A stretch of 64,000 bases of DNA, from NCBI GenBank assembly GCA_036924285.1, contig JAYKYS010000002.1, positions 36,130,501 through 36,194,500 on the forward strand. The letters run 5' to 3'. How positions within the stretch are numbered: the first letter of the stretch is position 1; every line of letters begins with the position of its first letter. The position numbers were made by a program, and so were the translations under genes. The notes under the pieces are model-generated. The model was given only the letters and a program-made list of their open reading frames with translations. It was not told where the DNA came from and searched no databases. This document shows, one piece after another, positions 43,528 through 55,833 of this stretch. The DNA is from Asterella californica. Taxonomy: Eukaryota > Streptophyta > Marchantiopsida > Marchantiales > Aytoniaceae.

Positions 43528-44947
43528 TGTAGTGACGCAGGATTTCTCCTTTTGCCCATTTAGTATACAAGATATCGTTCCCACAGAGGATTTGCACAAG
43601 TAACGCTGCTCTAAGTTCTAAGATCTGTTCAAACACACAAACACACGGGTTTTGCCTAGAAATCCCGTCTTCTCACAAAACCACACAAAACTACACGTCT
43701 TCCAGACACGCCAAATGGTGCTCTGGAACTAAACAAACAACTACCAACTAAAATATCACACATTTATTCACAGAGAAGCTCGGGAAGACGATCTTCCTGC
43801 TTCCAGATTGCTTCTTCCGGTCTTCTCGATACCGTCTTCCCGAAGCGACTCTCGTCTTCTGGGGATTCGCCTCGTCTTCTCACACCTCCAGAAGGCTGTC
43901 CTGCTTCACAGAAGTTGACTAGCAACGGTCGTTACACATTATTCTCACACTCACATTCCAACGATTTAGATCAATCACAGGGTGTATACCCCCTGTAGCC
44001 TTCCCAGGCTTCTGCCTACGGAAGTTGTCTTCCTGCGGCACTACAACGACATTCACCTTCACGGAAGCTCAATAGAAGTATCGGAAGCTCACTAGAAGAA
44101 GGTAAGAAGATGGGGAAGATGAGAGAAGATGGGAAAGATGAGAAAAACCAAACAAGAGAAAACAAGATAAAAAGAGTAAATTAAGATTCCGACAAGCTTC
44201 TAGTCCGGATCCTGACTAACAAGCCATCCCTGCTTGTAATAGTTTGGGGAGGAAGACAACAAACGTGAGTACTGTTGCACCGTCTTCTACTCGAGGATGT
44301 CGTCTTCTGTTGCGGGAAGAAGGCTTCTTTCTTCTTCACTTCGCTGCTCTGACTGCTCTGTCTTCTGGGATCCCTTACCCAGAAGACCGTTCGTACGTAG
44401 ATCCCAAGTGCTCTACTGAACGAGTCAAGCTACACTTCCACAGCTGCTGACAGTCACCGTCACTCAAGAAGAACACTTCCCATGCACAATTGGGAGCGAA
44501 TTCAATGAACCCACCATCCAGAAGACATGGACAAAGCTTCTGCACTCAAATCCACAATCTATTCCCCGAGAAGAAGTCACAATGGCATTGGGAAGCTCAC
44601 TCCCTCTACTTCCTGCGTCTACTCCTCGACACACCAGTCTAGCTAACAGGACTGCACGAGGATGCCGTTCCCTGTTCCTAGACTGTCCACTATTTCTATC
44701 TACATCGTCGAACCACTGCTGGTGCGAGTATGCAGACCTATGCTGCCACATGGGGTCCTAATTATTTTTACATGGAAAACTGTCACCCTTAAGATAGCAT
44801 GTCCGATCCTACTAAATCTGGAAGTGTCGATTGAGTTTGCTAACTACTCTGATTGCTCGGTGGCAATCTCTACATGATCTGCTCCTACCGGAGCTACTAC
44901 CTCGACTTCTGATGGGGTGGGAAGCCCTGCACTTACCTCGGGTACCA
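43528..44947. other. Left non-coding part of GAAGAC-rich element copy 2
   Basis: About 1.4 kb without a supported gene. The outermost about 100 bp can be read as part of an open frame on the - strand (43636-43528), but the inverted copy at 23235-23402 shows this belongs to the element's end. The interior has many GTCTTC/GAAGAC words (for example 43775-43900 and 44280-44350). Confidence 0.6.
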
Positions 44948-47184
44948 CTAAGGTAGCTTCCCTCTCCTCGCCCTCGTTGGCCCTGCTGTTTCTGCGGCTG
45001 CGTCTTCCTCGACTTCGACTTCGGAAGACGGAATGATCTTCTGGGAAGACGAGTCGAATGGTGCGTTTTCGGTCTTCTGAGGCACAGATGCAGTACTAAG
45101 GACCATGGCTACCTCATAGGGGTCCGGGGAAGTCGCTTCCTCCACGCGGAGTACCTGGGAAGACGGCTCGTCTTCCTGTCTTCCAGAAGACATCATGTCT
45201 TCCGGGGCGTCTTCTGGAGTCTTCTCGTCTTCCAATGCTGTCACCACCAAGTGTACAGCGAGATCGAACTCCTCCTTCTCCATTCCGGATCCAGTCGAGG
45301 GTGCTGGAGCTTGGGAAGATGCGGTTGCAGGTGTCGGAAGCGAGGGAAGACCATAAAGTGTCTTCACTCCTTCTATCTGTCTATCCAAGTATCTGAACAT
45401 ACTCTCCCGGCATTCCATCAACATCGCTCTGGACTCGCTGTCTCATCCTCTAGCTAAGGTAAGTAACTTCCTACCCGCGGTGTAGTTGAACTTCTTCCGA
45501 AGCGCTTCCACCGACTGTGCCAACATCTTCTGTGCACGGGCCTCTGCTGCTTCCCTCTGCGTCTTCTCCACTGCAGCTCGCGCTTCTGCGACTTCTCGCT
45601 GCGCCTTCTAAGTGTCTGCTCTTCTGCGAGGGCAGTGATCTTCTCCCGCACTCGGAGAACTTCCTGATCGCGCTGCTGTACTCGCGCTTGCAACTCCTGG
45701 TTGCTCTTCCGAAGTTGCATCGACTCCTTGGCAGAGGCGGCTGCTTCCGCCTTGTACCTGGCTGCAAGCTTCTCCGTGGTGCGGAGACTAGCTTCCAGCG
45801 ACTCCGTCTTCTGCTGGCTGTCTTCCTGTCGCAGCAAGGTGCGCAGGCCGAATCCAGGCTGTAAGGGCTTCTTCTGTGCCCTCGCTCTCCTCTCCAGCAA
45901 CTCCGTAGCGGGCTGGATCTCCTTCTGGAAGTAGGCACTGAACTCCTCCAGTCGTCTTCCTGCGGAAGACAAGTTCATCTCCACCACTCGCTCCATGGTG
46001 TCGACTTCGTCTTCCAGAGGCAAGGAAGCCTCTTCCACTACTACGGCCTTCATCTTCTGCGCACGAGAAGAAGATACTCTTCTCATCTTCCGGGGTGGAA
46101 GACTCCTCATGGCAGGAGCGGCTCTCTTCTTTGCGCTTCCTCGCATCGCAGCAAGAGCGCCCATCCATCCTTCGTCTTCTAGAGTCTTCGGAAGACTCCC
46201 AGGTGTTACAGAAGCTGTCTTCTGCTCCGATCAGGTACTCAGCAACTCTACCTCCGAGTCCGACTCCGATCCTGAATGAATGAGGGAGATGGGTGTCCTC
46301 GGTACACTTCTGGGACCCATCTTCCTCAGTGGCGTGGCGTCTTCCGACCCACTAGACTCATCTTCCCTCACCAGAAGCGTCTTCTGGTGAGAGCCGGACC
46401 TCAGCTGTGGCATCAGAGTGGGAGGGGGTGTTGCTGCTGCCTCTCGGTCATCGTCTTCCGAGGTCTCTTCCTTCACCTCCTGTCGCTCCGTTGGTCCATA
46501 CACTGCCAGCTGATCTTCCCTAAGATCCCCCATGGCTACATACAAGTAGCAGAAGAAGGGCGTCAAGTGTTCTCCCGCCGGGGTACCCAAGTATGCTAGC
46601 TCCGTCTGTACATAGTTGTGAATGTACGCGCCTCAGTAGATTGGCACTCTGTCATCCCACACTGATTCCAGGAACTCCACGTCCTGATCTCCTAAGTACC
46701 TTGTCTTCTGCGCTTTCCCCTTGGGAAAGAGATGCAGAAATAACTTCGCCAGGAGGCGCTTCTTCGGCTCCCGGTAAGATTCTATCTTCCAACCGTTCCT
46801 CCCCTGCCTGTCTTCCACGAAAAGGCAGGTGGTACTCCCATGCACATGCCACGAACTCACAATCCTAGGCAAGATCTTCTTATCGTACCAATATCCTCGG
46901 TTCTCGGACTCAGGCCTGTGAAACGCCTTACGCCACCAGTCTTCAGTCCAGGAAGACGGTCTTCCCCGAGCTACTTCTGCCTTCGCAGGTACACGGTTAC
47001 GCGGTGGTAACGCTGCCCACACCTCCTCCAGAAGCCCTTGATCTGCGAGGTTCCAATCCCACAGGAAGAAGTCGAGACCCAACTCCTTGAGAAAAGGAGT
47101 GGCCTCGGCAAATTCTGCCGTTGGTAACACCAAGCCTCGCGGATGCATCGACATACCTGGAAGATCTGTTGCACTAAACCACAA
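44948..47184 (-). pseudogene. Gag-like / coiled-coil protein of the GAAGAC-rich element, copy 2
   Basis: The ATG at 47184 opens about 183 codons (LKELGLDFFLWDWNLADQGL, TEDWWRKAFHRPESENRGYW, KTRYLGDQDVEFLESVWDD), with one in-frame TGA at 46633. The same frame continues AYIHNYVQTELAYLGTPAGE, FFCYLYVAMGDLREDQL, an acidic serine-rich linker and KMGPRSVPRTPISLIHSGSE (to 46231). A basic patch (ARKRAAP-like, PPRKMRRVSSSRAQKMK) and a long coiled coil (46164 to about 45500) follow, and after a frameshift FRYLDRQIEGVKTLYGLPSL and an acidic C-terminus (45424-44948). Intact it would be about 750 residues. Copy 1 matches block for block. I recognise no named family; a structural gag-like or plant-mobile-domain-like role is inference. 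Confidence 0.6.
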
Positions 47185-49173
47185 GCACCTACTATGAGCT
47201 GAAGGCTTAGTTCTTCCCGAGTGCCCACAGTCTAGCTTCTACTTCTCAGAAGACGAAACTAGTCTTCCAGAAGACAGCTACTCCGTCTTCCGGGATTCTA
47301 ACAGTACTTCCTAGATAGCTCTCGTCTTTCGAGCTATATCTAAACAATCCTATCTAAGCAAGGCCTCGCATGGATTACCAAGAAGACAACCCACCTTGCA
47401 TTACATCCTACTTCCTATCAGAAGATACAAGATATGCGAGAAGTAGAGTATGAGAAAGGTTCAGAAGAAGGTTGCGGGCTCCTGCGGTGACAGTGGCCTC
47501 TGGGAAGACACTCGGGACAGCTTCCGATTCAATGTCTTTCTCGGAAGACTTCCCGAAGTCAGACTTCCCTTCACTGGTCTCACCTGTCTTCGTCTTCCTA
47601 CACGCAATCTATCCTCACAACAGACTCAAGACATTTGCACTCTGTCCTTCTGACTTCTCACCTCTCATACGCACTCAGAAGAAGCTTGCTGCATGATGAG
47701 AAGACATGACCCTTGACCATTCCCTCCAGATTCTGCCAGCAAGACTTCTCACAACTCTCTTCTAAGTTCAGGAAGAAGAAGGAACGGCTGCTATGGATCG
47801 GACAGAAGAGACCCGAATGGACCCTCGCGTCTTCTCGCTCATTTTGCCAGCCTTCCAGTCTTCTAGTCTCTCTAGGAAGATGGGGAGTTGAGAAGCTTGG
47901 AAGACCGGGAGGCACATGCCTAGTTCCCGACTTCCAACTTCTCGAAATAACACAACAACTCACCACTCCACTCAGGATTCGTACCAAGCCTCTCTAAACA
48001 CAAAAGCAAAGCAAATCCACTCTTGATACGAATTGTGTTCAGTCGACTTCCGAAGACGGTCTTCCGAAGACAGTCAAGTTCAAGAAGCGTCTTCCGAAGA
48101 TGTTCCCATCTTCCGAATCGTCTTCTGTTCCAAGTTTTGGGGGTAGAGAGGTAGTAGGGTAGGGAAATTGATAGTTGGGGTCTCCAATTTGAGGACTAGG
48201 GGTAGGGAAGCTCGAATTGAGCTCGGGAAGAAGCAAGGAGATGTCTTGACAGAAATTGGGCAGCGCTTCTGCGCCCAATGTCTCAAATAGAAAGAATGGG
48301 GGGTGGGGGTAATCGATCAGGCTGCCTGCACACAATCAAGGAAGCGCGGGGAGTACCAGACAATGGCGAGAAGAAGTGGGAAGGGGAAAGAACAGGGGAA
48401 AGAACCTCTACAATCTTCTTCGGCTCCCCGAGTTGCCTTCGACCTCCACGCGCTTCTGACTCTTGTCCTAACTTCCAATGCAACTCCTCTCGAATGCACC
48501 TGCTGTCAATTTCGGTCCACACCTTGATTCTATCTTCGCTTCTACTCGCCACTCTCCACTGTCAGCTTCTCGGAAGCTCCACAGAAACCCCTTCGCTTTC
48601 TCTGTTGTGTGTGCTCCCGCAATTCGATCTCACTCTTCGCCTAGCTGCCAACTTACTCTCTCCTACCTCGATGTCTTACTCGATTCCTCTCTCAATGCTA
48701 GCTCACGAAGCTCACTCTCTCAATCGATCTTCTCAAACGCTGTGCTGCGGGAAGTTGGAAGGTGCCTAATGTGCTTCTTCAAGCATCTTCCCCGCAGATT
48801 AAGGGTTCTCGACCTTGGGTGTCTTCCTGACCTACCTACCTATTCGGTGCGTCCCAGTAGGTACACCTACTGTCTTACCCGAAAACTCGTGGTTGGTCCT
48901 TCGCGGTCGCTGTCTTCTGGAAGACATGTGTCTTCCGCCGTCTTCTCATCTTCCGCCGTCTTCCCGTCTTCTGAAGACGCAACTGGGAAGACGCTCTTCC
49001 GAAGACGGTCGTCTTCCGAAGAAGTCAACTTCTTATTACAAACAGCTCTTAAGATCATCTTCCTGTTAAGGAAGACGTAACCTTAAGTAACAACGCTTCT
49101 TCAGTTATACAAACAAGTTATTATTCTTAAAAATTTCAAAAATTCGTGCATCCTGTAATTTGTGGGCACCACA
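47185..49173. other. Right non-coding part of GAAGAC-rich element copy 2
   Basis: About 2 kb upstream (in - sense) of the element's ORF, so it should hold its promoter and leader. No coding segment is conserved with copy 1. GAAGAC/GTCTTC reaches about ten occurrences in roughly 120 bp at 48905-49030, often as back-to-back inverted pairs such as GTCTTCTGAAGAC. Confidence 0.65.
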
Positions 49174-49178
49174 ATCCT
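49174..49178. repeat. Target-site duplication, right copy (ATCCT)
   Basis: Partner of 43523-43527. Confidence 0.9.
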
Positions 49179-51289
49179 TCCATCAGTAACACTCCTTCAT
49201 CTTCATGTAAGTAGCCCATACTCCACGATGTCCAGCCCACAAGGTGTCATGAAACTCTTTCAGCAGATTCAGCTTCGTCGGTTGATCATCTACCACTCTA
49301 GCAAGCCTTCCATCTCTTCTTTTCAGACGTTTCCACAAATAACCTTCACGTAGAAGATAATTGTACGCCTTTCGTCTGATCTTCTTGAACTCTGCATCAC
49401 TCCATCCTTCTCTTCTGCATAACGAACTCAGATAAAATCCAATATCGCGGAACTTTTCTGAGTAGAACTCCTCATTGAACGGCAGTGGTTCCAAGTCTGA
49501 AGTCTGTTGACCAACTTGGCACCAAACGTCTCTCCTCTCTTCATTCTCTACCTCTGCAAACATCTCATCCTCATCTGTATAACGGGCCCTAGACAACATA
49601 TCTGCAACTGGATTGTCCTTCTCTGCTATATGCTTTAGCTCAGGGTTCAGACTCCGGACATAAGCAATCCATCGCAACATTGCTATGTCTGGTGTATTGC
49701 AGTTTGCTATCATACCCAACAAAGGCAAACAATCTGTTTCTAATATCATGCGAGCTCCTATCAAGAACTCCCGATCTACCTTCATAGCAGTAACAGCTCC
49801 CCACAACTCACGCTTCACCTGAGGATAGTTACGTTGTCTATTTGTTAAGATCCGAGCTCCAAACCTTGAAACAAACCGCACACCTTCTGCATCTTCTTGA
49901 CCAACTGCACATCCAATCGCCTTTGCACAGTCAGTATCACATGTCTCCCGCTCCTTAGTATAGGTGGAGACTTCAGAATCCTCTTCAGCTGCTCCATTGT
50001 CTCATGATGTTCTTGCCGCCAAGTAAACCTCCTTCCCTTTCTCAGAAGTGCATACAGAGGCTCGGCAATGTGTGCATAATGAGGAATACTCACGCGAAAG
50101 AACACACAAGCTCTCAAGAACCGTCGAACCTCAGTGATGTTGGTGCAGTCAGCTATCCTTGCTATAGCATCTACCTTTTTTGGGTTCGGACGCCTCCCAA
50201 AAGTACCACACAAATGACCCACCACCACAATCTCTGACATACCAAAACGAGATTTGGTATCTGATAGAGTGAGGTGTACCTCCTCCAAACGCATCAGAAT
50301 CTTCTCCACATCTCGAATGTGGTCTGCAACGAACTTTCTGCATCCATCAGAAGTCAGAGCTTCGTCTTTGTCTTCCATCGGACAGTCTTTCATGGGAATA
50401 TCATCCAGAAACGGGATAGTGACCTCAGGTACAAACTCTCGTAACACCTTATGCATCGCATTCTGCATATGGGCTACTGAGTTTGTCGCACTCTGAGGAA
50501 GAGTACACATCCGCATCAATCCCAAAGGTGTACGCATGGTAGTCAAGTCTCTATTCTCCAAAGCAAGCTGAAACTGATCATAACCTGAAAACAGATCTCC
50601 AATAGAATAGATTGACCTCCAGCAAACGCGTCAGCTACTTCATCAACCACAGGTCATGTTCCAACGTTACGAATCGTGATGTTGTTGGCAGGCTGCAAGT
50701 CTTGGATGAAGCGCAGAGCTCCTGTCTTCTTAGATACTGTGAACCATCGGCTAGAGTACGGAGCCATAGATGGTTCAAGAATACCCATTTGCATCCTCTC
50801 CTTCAGTAACTCAATCACCTTCGGTAGCAAGGCACGAGGGACTGGAATCGGCTTCAAGTCCCAAGGTACGTGAGGAACAGTGAAGATAACCATCGGAGCT
50901 ATCACACTAGGATCCACACAACCTATCTCCTCAGCCAAGAAAGAAAATGCCTTACCATGGCTAACTATCATCTGTTCAAAAGCTCGTTTCTCCTCTTCAG
51001 TCAAGAAGCCACCCCCTCCTATCTGGAGCTGCTCGAGTGTCTCTTGAGTAAACTTGTGCCCTACTTGTGTAGGATGTCTAAGCATAGGTTCAGCAGCCGC
51101 TAACTCCATCTGCTGTTGAGAATCAACAGGTAATTGGGTAGCCACAGGTCTCACCTTCCTCGCTACAGCTTTATACTTGGCATGTACTTCCGCTTCCTGA
51201 TGAGAGCTACACCAACAGATTGCATCCATTCTCCAGTCTCGGATGAGGACGATACCGCAAGTACGAGACAATCTCCTCATAGACTTCAC
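49179..51289 (-). pseudogene. gypsy pol part 1: reverse transcriptase and RNase H (broken)
   Basis: In - sense: KIGHKF-like and EEIGCVDPSVIAPMVIFTVP (51000-50880), ALRFIQDLQPANNITIRNVG (50720-50660), a short broken stretch, MRTPLGLMRMCTLPQSATNS, the catalytic TIPFLDDIPMK (50430-50400), then RNase H-like segments (LETDCLPLLGM, KDNPVADMLSR) and ATYMKMKECY at the insertion border. Stops near 50650 and 49900 and a frameshift make it non-functional. It is collinear with the young element's pol. Confidence 0.9.
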
Positions 51290-51670
51290 GAGAATGGATG
51301 GGGATCACCACCCTACCTCCCATCTGTTCCATCAACCTATCTACATCATCCAGCCAACGAACAAAAGACTGTACACCTACAAACTCCTCATAAACTCCAG
51401 AAATCATCTCATCTTTCTTCAGAACTCCTGTACAACGCAGATTTGCTGCACACCTCTCCATCTGTCTTCTACTCTTCTCAATCAAATCCTCTATCCGCGT
51501 GAACTCACTCCAATCATCAGAACTGAAAGCCATCAAACCAGATTTCCAACTATGTACAGTGCAACTACTTTCTGAATCTTGAGCAGCCTTTCCATCAGCC
51601 TCTTGTGATCTCTCAGGCTGCTCAAGCGGGATCATAGTAGTAGTAGATCCTTCACTCTCGCTATCCCGTC

Positions 51671-53325
51671 CTACGAGAGTGGTTTCTGAAAACCCTTACT
51701 CCTACAGATTGGAGAATCCCTCAAGGTCTGCCGGTGTCGTTCGTGGTTCGTACGAACGGTCAGAAACTGCACAGAACGTCTATCATCTGGACTACGGATC
51801 CTAGCGTAATGAGATCCGTCATCCATTACCTTGGTCTCCATTCGAACTGCAGTGATATAAGGCTGACCAAGAATAACAGGATATGAAGCAGAAGACTGCA
51901 CGAAGAAATGTTGATCCACATCCACATCACCTATCTTCACCTTCACGTTAGGACAAGCGCCGTATAACTCACCCTTCTGGTTGTTTGCAGCTCGTAGCAC
52001 CCAACCATGGTTCAGCTCGATAGGCCATTGACCTCTCTCGTACACCTCCCGTGACATGATGTTGATCTCACATCCGTGATCAACTAAAGCAGCAACATGT
52101 TCAGCCAAACTTCCAAGACGAACTCGTGTAGTAGTTGTAGCACGAGCCCAATGTCTCCTTCTGAAATCACTATCAGTAGCTGGACTCTCCTCGTCAGCTT
52201 CCTCATCATCGAACTCAATAGTGTTGGTACCAGCAACCAACGCTTCTTGCTGGTATCCCTTGTCATCAGCTTCCTGAAAATGCACCTTCCCAAACTCTGC
52301 ATCATTCACAGAAGCTCCTACCACATCTACCATTTGGCTTTCTACCTGCTCGGACATCACCTGTCTCTTGCGCTTGATGATGTCGGTGATCAGTTCGTGA
52401 AACTCCCTCTTTGCAATACCAAGAACTTCTCGAAGAGAAAACTCGATTCGCACGTCTAGTATCCTCTGCTCCAAGATGCTCTTCAGATCAGTAGAAGTTT
52501 CAATATCAGCTGCCAACTTGTAAGCCGGTCCCTTCTCTTTCTCTTGGGCAGTAAACCGCATATCAGCAGTCGTTGACTCCTGCTGGGATCTCTGCACGTC
52601 CTCCATAGGACCTGGTGCAGGTGGAGGAGCTGCAGAAGTAGACGTGATGTCCTCAGGAAGAGCCGCTCGTCTCCTTGTGACCCTTTGTCTATCCCCAGTC
52701 TCCTCAGGAACTCCAGTATCAAGTTCAGAGGCTTCTCGTCGCCTCTTTTCCTCCACAGAAGCATCCTGCCAATGAACGTGTCTATCTACATCCAAGAATG
52801 CTCTGATAGAAGTAGCATCTACAGGATCTCCCCATCCTGTGACCCTACGAATAGACTCGACTCCTCTCTACAGTATCTCAGAAGGAACTGGAGCCACACT
52901 CTTCTCAGCAATCCTATCTAGCAATGTAGGACTAGAAGAGACCTCAATATGCCCAGCATATACATCAGAATTTACCAGCGGTGCCATTAACGCAGTTGCT
53001 GTTGCAGCCGCAGCAATCTGAGGTAGACTCCTCATGCCTCCTCGCCCAAACTGCGTGCTCAACGGCTCTCCAGTAGAAGAAAGGTGCAGCCTACCGTTCT
53101 GATAGCGAACCACACCATCTCGCAAAGCAGCTGTGAGCTCTAGACAGTCTCCTCGGAAATGATCAGGACTGTTATACCAAATACATCTACGAATCGGAGC
53201 TCCTCCTGGACGTGCAGCAGCAGGCGCCGGTGGCTGCTCTCTCTGCAATCCAGCTAGCTCTACCTTCAGCTCTTGCATCTGTCGAATCAGGTCTTCAATC
53301 TGGTTATCATTATGCATTGAAGCAT
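51671..53325 (-). pseudogene. gypsy gag-protease of the truncated element
   Basis: Two open blocks. Block 53325-52868 has a short coiled coil and a degenerate zinc knuckle, CIWYNSPDHFRGDC, where the second Cys is Tyr. Block 52795-51671 has a charged region and the protease AALVDHGCEINIMS followed by VILGQPYITAVRMETKV. A stop separates them at about 52865. A further open piece (51635-51207) between gag and pol has no recognised motif. The capsid-like N-terminus is missing at the 53325 junction. Confidence 0.85.
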
Positions 53326-54747
53326 CCAGTACAGAAGTCAGACTTGTCGAGAAGAATAGCAAGATGGATGTTGTTATTTCAGGAGTTCAACTTCACAGTT
53401 CAAACTAGACAAGGTATTCATCATGAGAATGCTGATTACTTGTCTCGGCTAAGGACGAGAGGACCAGTGGATACAGTGGCAGATGATTTTCCAGATGATG
53501 AATTGTTTCAGCTGACAATAGCACCTGCTACGAAGTACTATGATCTGATAGATATTTACAGACTTTGCAGTGTCCAGAAGAAATGGATGCAAAACAGCGA
53601 ACAGTCTTCATACATCAGGTAAGATCATACGAGTTGAAGAATGAGGTACTATTCAAAAGAGGACCTGATGAGGAACTTCGAAGATGTTAGAAGTGCATGA
53701 GATACCACAAGTGGTAGGTACACTACACTCGGAACCTGAAGGAGGACACTATGCACTGGAGAATACTGTGAAGAGGATTCTCTAAACTGGATACTGGTGG
53801 CCAACAATGTACAAGGATATTCATGAGATCATCAAGAAGTGTGATAACTGTCAAAGAGTGGGTAAGCCTATGCCAACCACTCAGTGGTCTTTACATCCGA
53901 TACTTCCATTAGTATCATTCAAAAAGTGGGGCATTGACTTTGCAGGACTTATACAACCTACAACAAGTCGCACTAGAAGAAGGTACATTTTGATAGCTAC
54001 TGATTATGCGACGAAGATGGTTGAAGCAGCAACTAGCAAGAAAGATTACGTAGCTGCTGTACTGAATTTTTGTACACACAAATCATTACTCGATATGGAT
54101 ACCCACTGGAATTGATGAATGATCGAGGTACTCATTTCTTGAACAAGATGATAGAGGAACTAACAGACTACTTTGGTATAAAGCACCGGAAGACAACGCC
54201 GTATAATCCAAAAGCTAATGGATTAACGGAGAAGTCTAACAGAGTGTTGTGCAAGATTCTGAATAAGGTGACATGCGTATGATTGAGATACAAAGTTACC
54301 GGCTGTCTTGTGGATGTTTCAGAATACAGAAAAGATAACGACCCGCTAGACACCTTTTTTCCTAACATATGACATGACACTGATCATACGAGTTGAATTT
54401 GATGTACCTACTTACAGAATTTTGTCTGAGATAGACTGTCAATGGAGGAGAGCCAACTGTTATGACTCAAGAGTCCGATGACACTTGAGGAAGACCGCGA
54501 GGAGTCCAAGCGACTAACGGAGATCATTCAAATGAAGCGGAAAGAGAAGCACGATAAGAAGATCCGTAAATTGGACATCAAAGATGACGATTTAGTGATG
54601 CTGTATGATAGTAAATACACTAAGTTTCCAGGAAAGTTACACTTACGTTGGATGGGTCCTTATAAAGTAACGCGTCGTTATAGTAATGGCTCGGTTCAGT
54701 TGGAAGAACTTGATGAAACATTGTTAGTCACTCGAGTCAATGGATAG
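53326..54747 (+). pseudogene. Second-type Ty3/gypsy pol remnant: RNase H end and integrase
   Basis: It starts within RNase H: SDLSRRIARWMLLFQEFNFT and HHENADYLSRL. The zinc-finger cysteines are in CDNCQRVGK. The integrase core has WGIDFAG (Asp), LMNDRGTHF (Asp) and NPKANGLTEKSNRVL (Glu), with a frameshift at about 54090. The C-terminal block at 54580-54747 reads DLVMLYDSKYTKFPGKLHLR, then a WMGPYKV sequence. It is a different lineage from the FLDD/DHG elements nearby. Its 5' part is missing, replaced by the gag of the opposite-strand element. Confidence 0.88.
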
Positions 54748-54809
54748 AGAATCAAGAGATACTACTCTTGAGTGTTCGCGAGGTCGCTTCACAATTGAGA
54801 GGGGGAGTA

Positions 54810-55540
54810 TGTGAAATCTTGATTTTTTATTTTTGTTAATTAATTGATTAGTTGTAAAGTAAATGAGAAGAATATGTAAGAGAAGATAGAAGATAGAAGT
54901 AGAATAGTGTTAATTAGAAGTTTAGTGAAGAAGGTCTGTTCTTGAAGAATCAATCGAAGTTATGAAGTCAGTTAGGATGAAATTTCTTCATGGAAATCCT
55001 AGGACGAAGAGCTTTCTAATGATATGTTGTACGAGACAAAAAGAACAAGGATGATGAAGTTACAGATGACTGAAGTATTGACGAAGTCGGTGAAGAATGA
55101 CCTCGCAGTACTGCGACCACCGAAGAACTTCGACAGACCTATAGAAACCCTAAACTTCGGCACGTGCGTAAAAGATAATGCGATGTATAAGTGTAAAAGT
55201 TTCACTCATTTGTCTTGTAGCATGAACAATGTTAGGAGGAGCGGAACGCGTCGCATTTGTCGAATCGAAGAAGAAGGAGCTCTTCGCCGAAGTCAGATTA
55301 CAAAGAAGAATCTCGATTCTTCGTCTCTCACTTCTTTCTTCTTCGTCGCTCATTCTTACTTCACCCGACACGTAGATCTGTATATGCGAGGGATGCAGAC
55401 ATCCAAGCCGTTGCGACTTCGGGCGTTGGATTTGAACCGTGCCGGTTTTCGGTGATACACGAGGAATCTAGAGGAGATGAGACTATCGTTTCTCTTGCTA
55501 CCTTGGTGGAGAATGGTATCGGGGAAGTTGGTGCATGAGC
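54810..55540 (+). repeat. 3' LTR of the second-type gypsy element (end approximate)
   Basis: The polypurine tract GAGAGGGGGAGTA directly precedes TGTGAAATCTTGATT at 54810. AT-rich at first, then mixed sequence. The 3' boundary is not certain; a TGGTGGAGAATGGTATCGGGG sequence at about 55504 could mark the LTR/internal border of a second, adjoining copy. Confidence 0.6.
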
Positions 55541-55833
55541 TGCGAGTCTGCAAGGAGCACCCGTCGGACGAGTAGTATGGAAGACTTGCGAATTGGACAG
55601 AGGCACACTGATCCTTCGTCCTAGGCACCGATGATGCAGAGAAAGAAAGTGATTTACTTTTTGATAGTTCTTCAGCGCATGCGTCAATAGAGACAGTCCA
55701 AAGTTTTCCTCGGCTCTTCAAGGAAGTACCACAAGGACGGAACGGCTATCACACCGGCTACTTTCTTGACCCGAAGAAGCGAGAAGTAGCAGATGCGATC
55801 ATGGTGATCTTCTGACCGAGGAGGACCACTTAC

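Larger units (their letters stand above)
43528..49173 (-). mobile_element. GAAGAC-rich TG...CA element, complete copy 2 (5,646 bp)
   Basis: The boundaries are exact: TGTAGTGACGCAGG ... GTGGGCACCACA, flanked by a 5-bp duplication (ATCCT), inside a gypsy pol gene whose frame is restored by excision. TG/CA ends and a 5-bp duplication are hallmarks of LTR retrotransposon integration. I nevertheless see no long terminal repeats: the first about 1.2 kb and the last about 1.2 kb do not look alike, and there is no reverse transcriptase or integrase. It encodes one gag-like/coiled-coil protein on the - strand and is saturated with GAAGAC/GTCTTC. It is most likely a large non-autonomous LTR-element derivative mobilised by another element's enzymes. 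Confidence 0.8.
41029..53325 (-). mobile_element. 5'-truncated Ty3/gypsy element, - strand, interrupted by GAAGAC-rich copy 2
   Basis: In - sense: gag-protease (about 53325-51671), pol part 1 (51289-49179), the 5,646-bp insertion, pol part 2 (43522-42420), polypurine tract GGAGGGGGTGGA (42385-42374) and the 3' LTR (42373-41029). The 5' LTR is missing; the element ends near 53325 against a + strand gypsy pol. Stops and frameshifts are scattered through it. It is closely related to the young element at 27381-37959 in protein sequence but has a different LTR. Confidence 0.85.

Noticed and set aside
43528..49173. Calling the GAAGAC-rich element an ordinary LTR retrotransposon
   Set aside because: Ends and duplication fit, but no terminal repeats or pol could be seen by eye.
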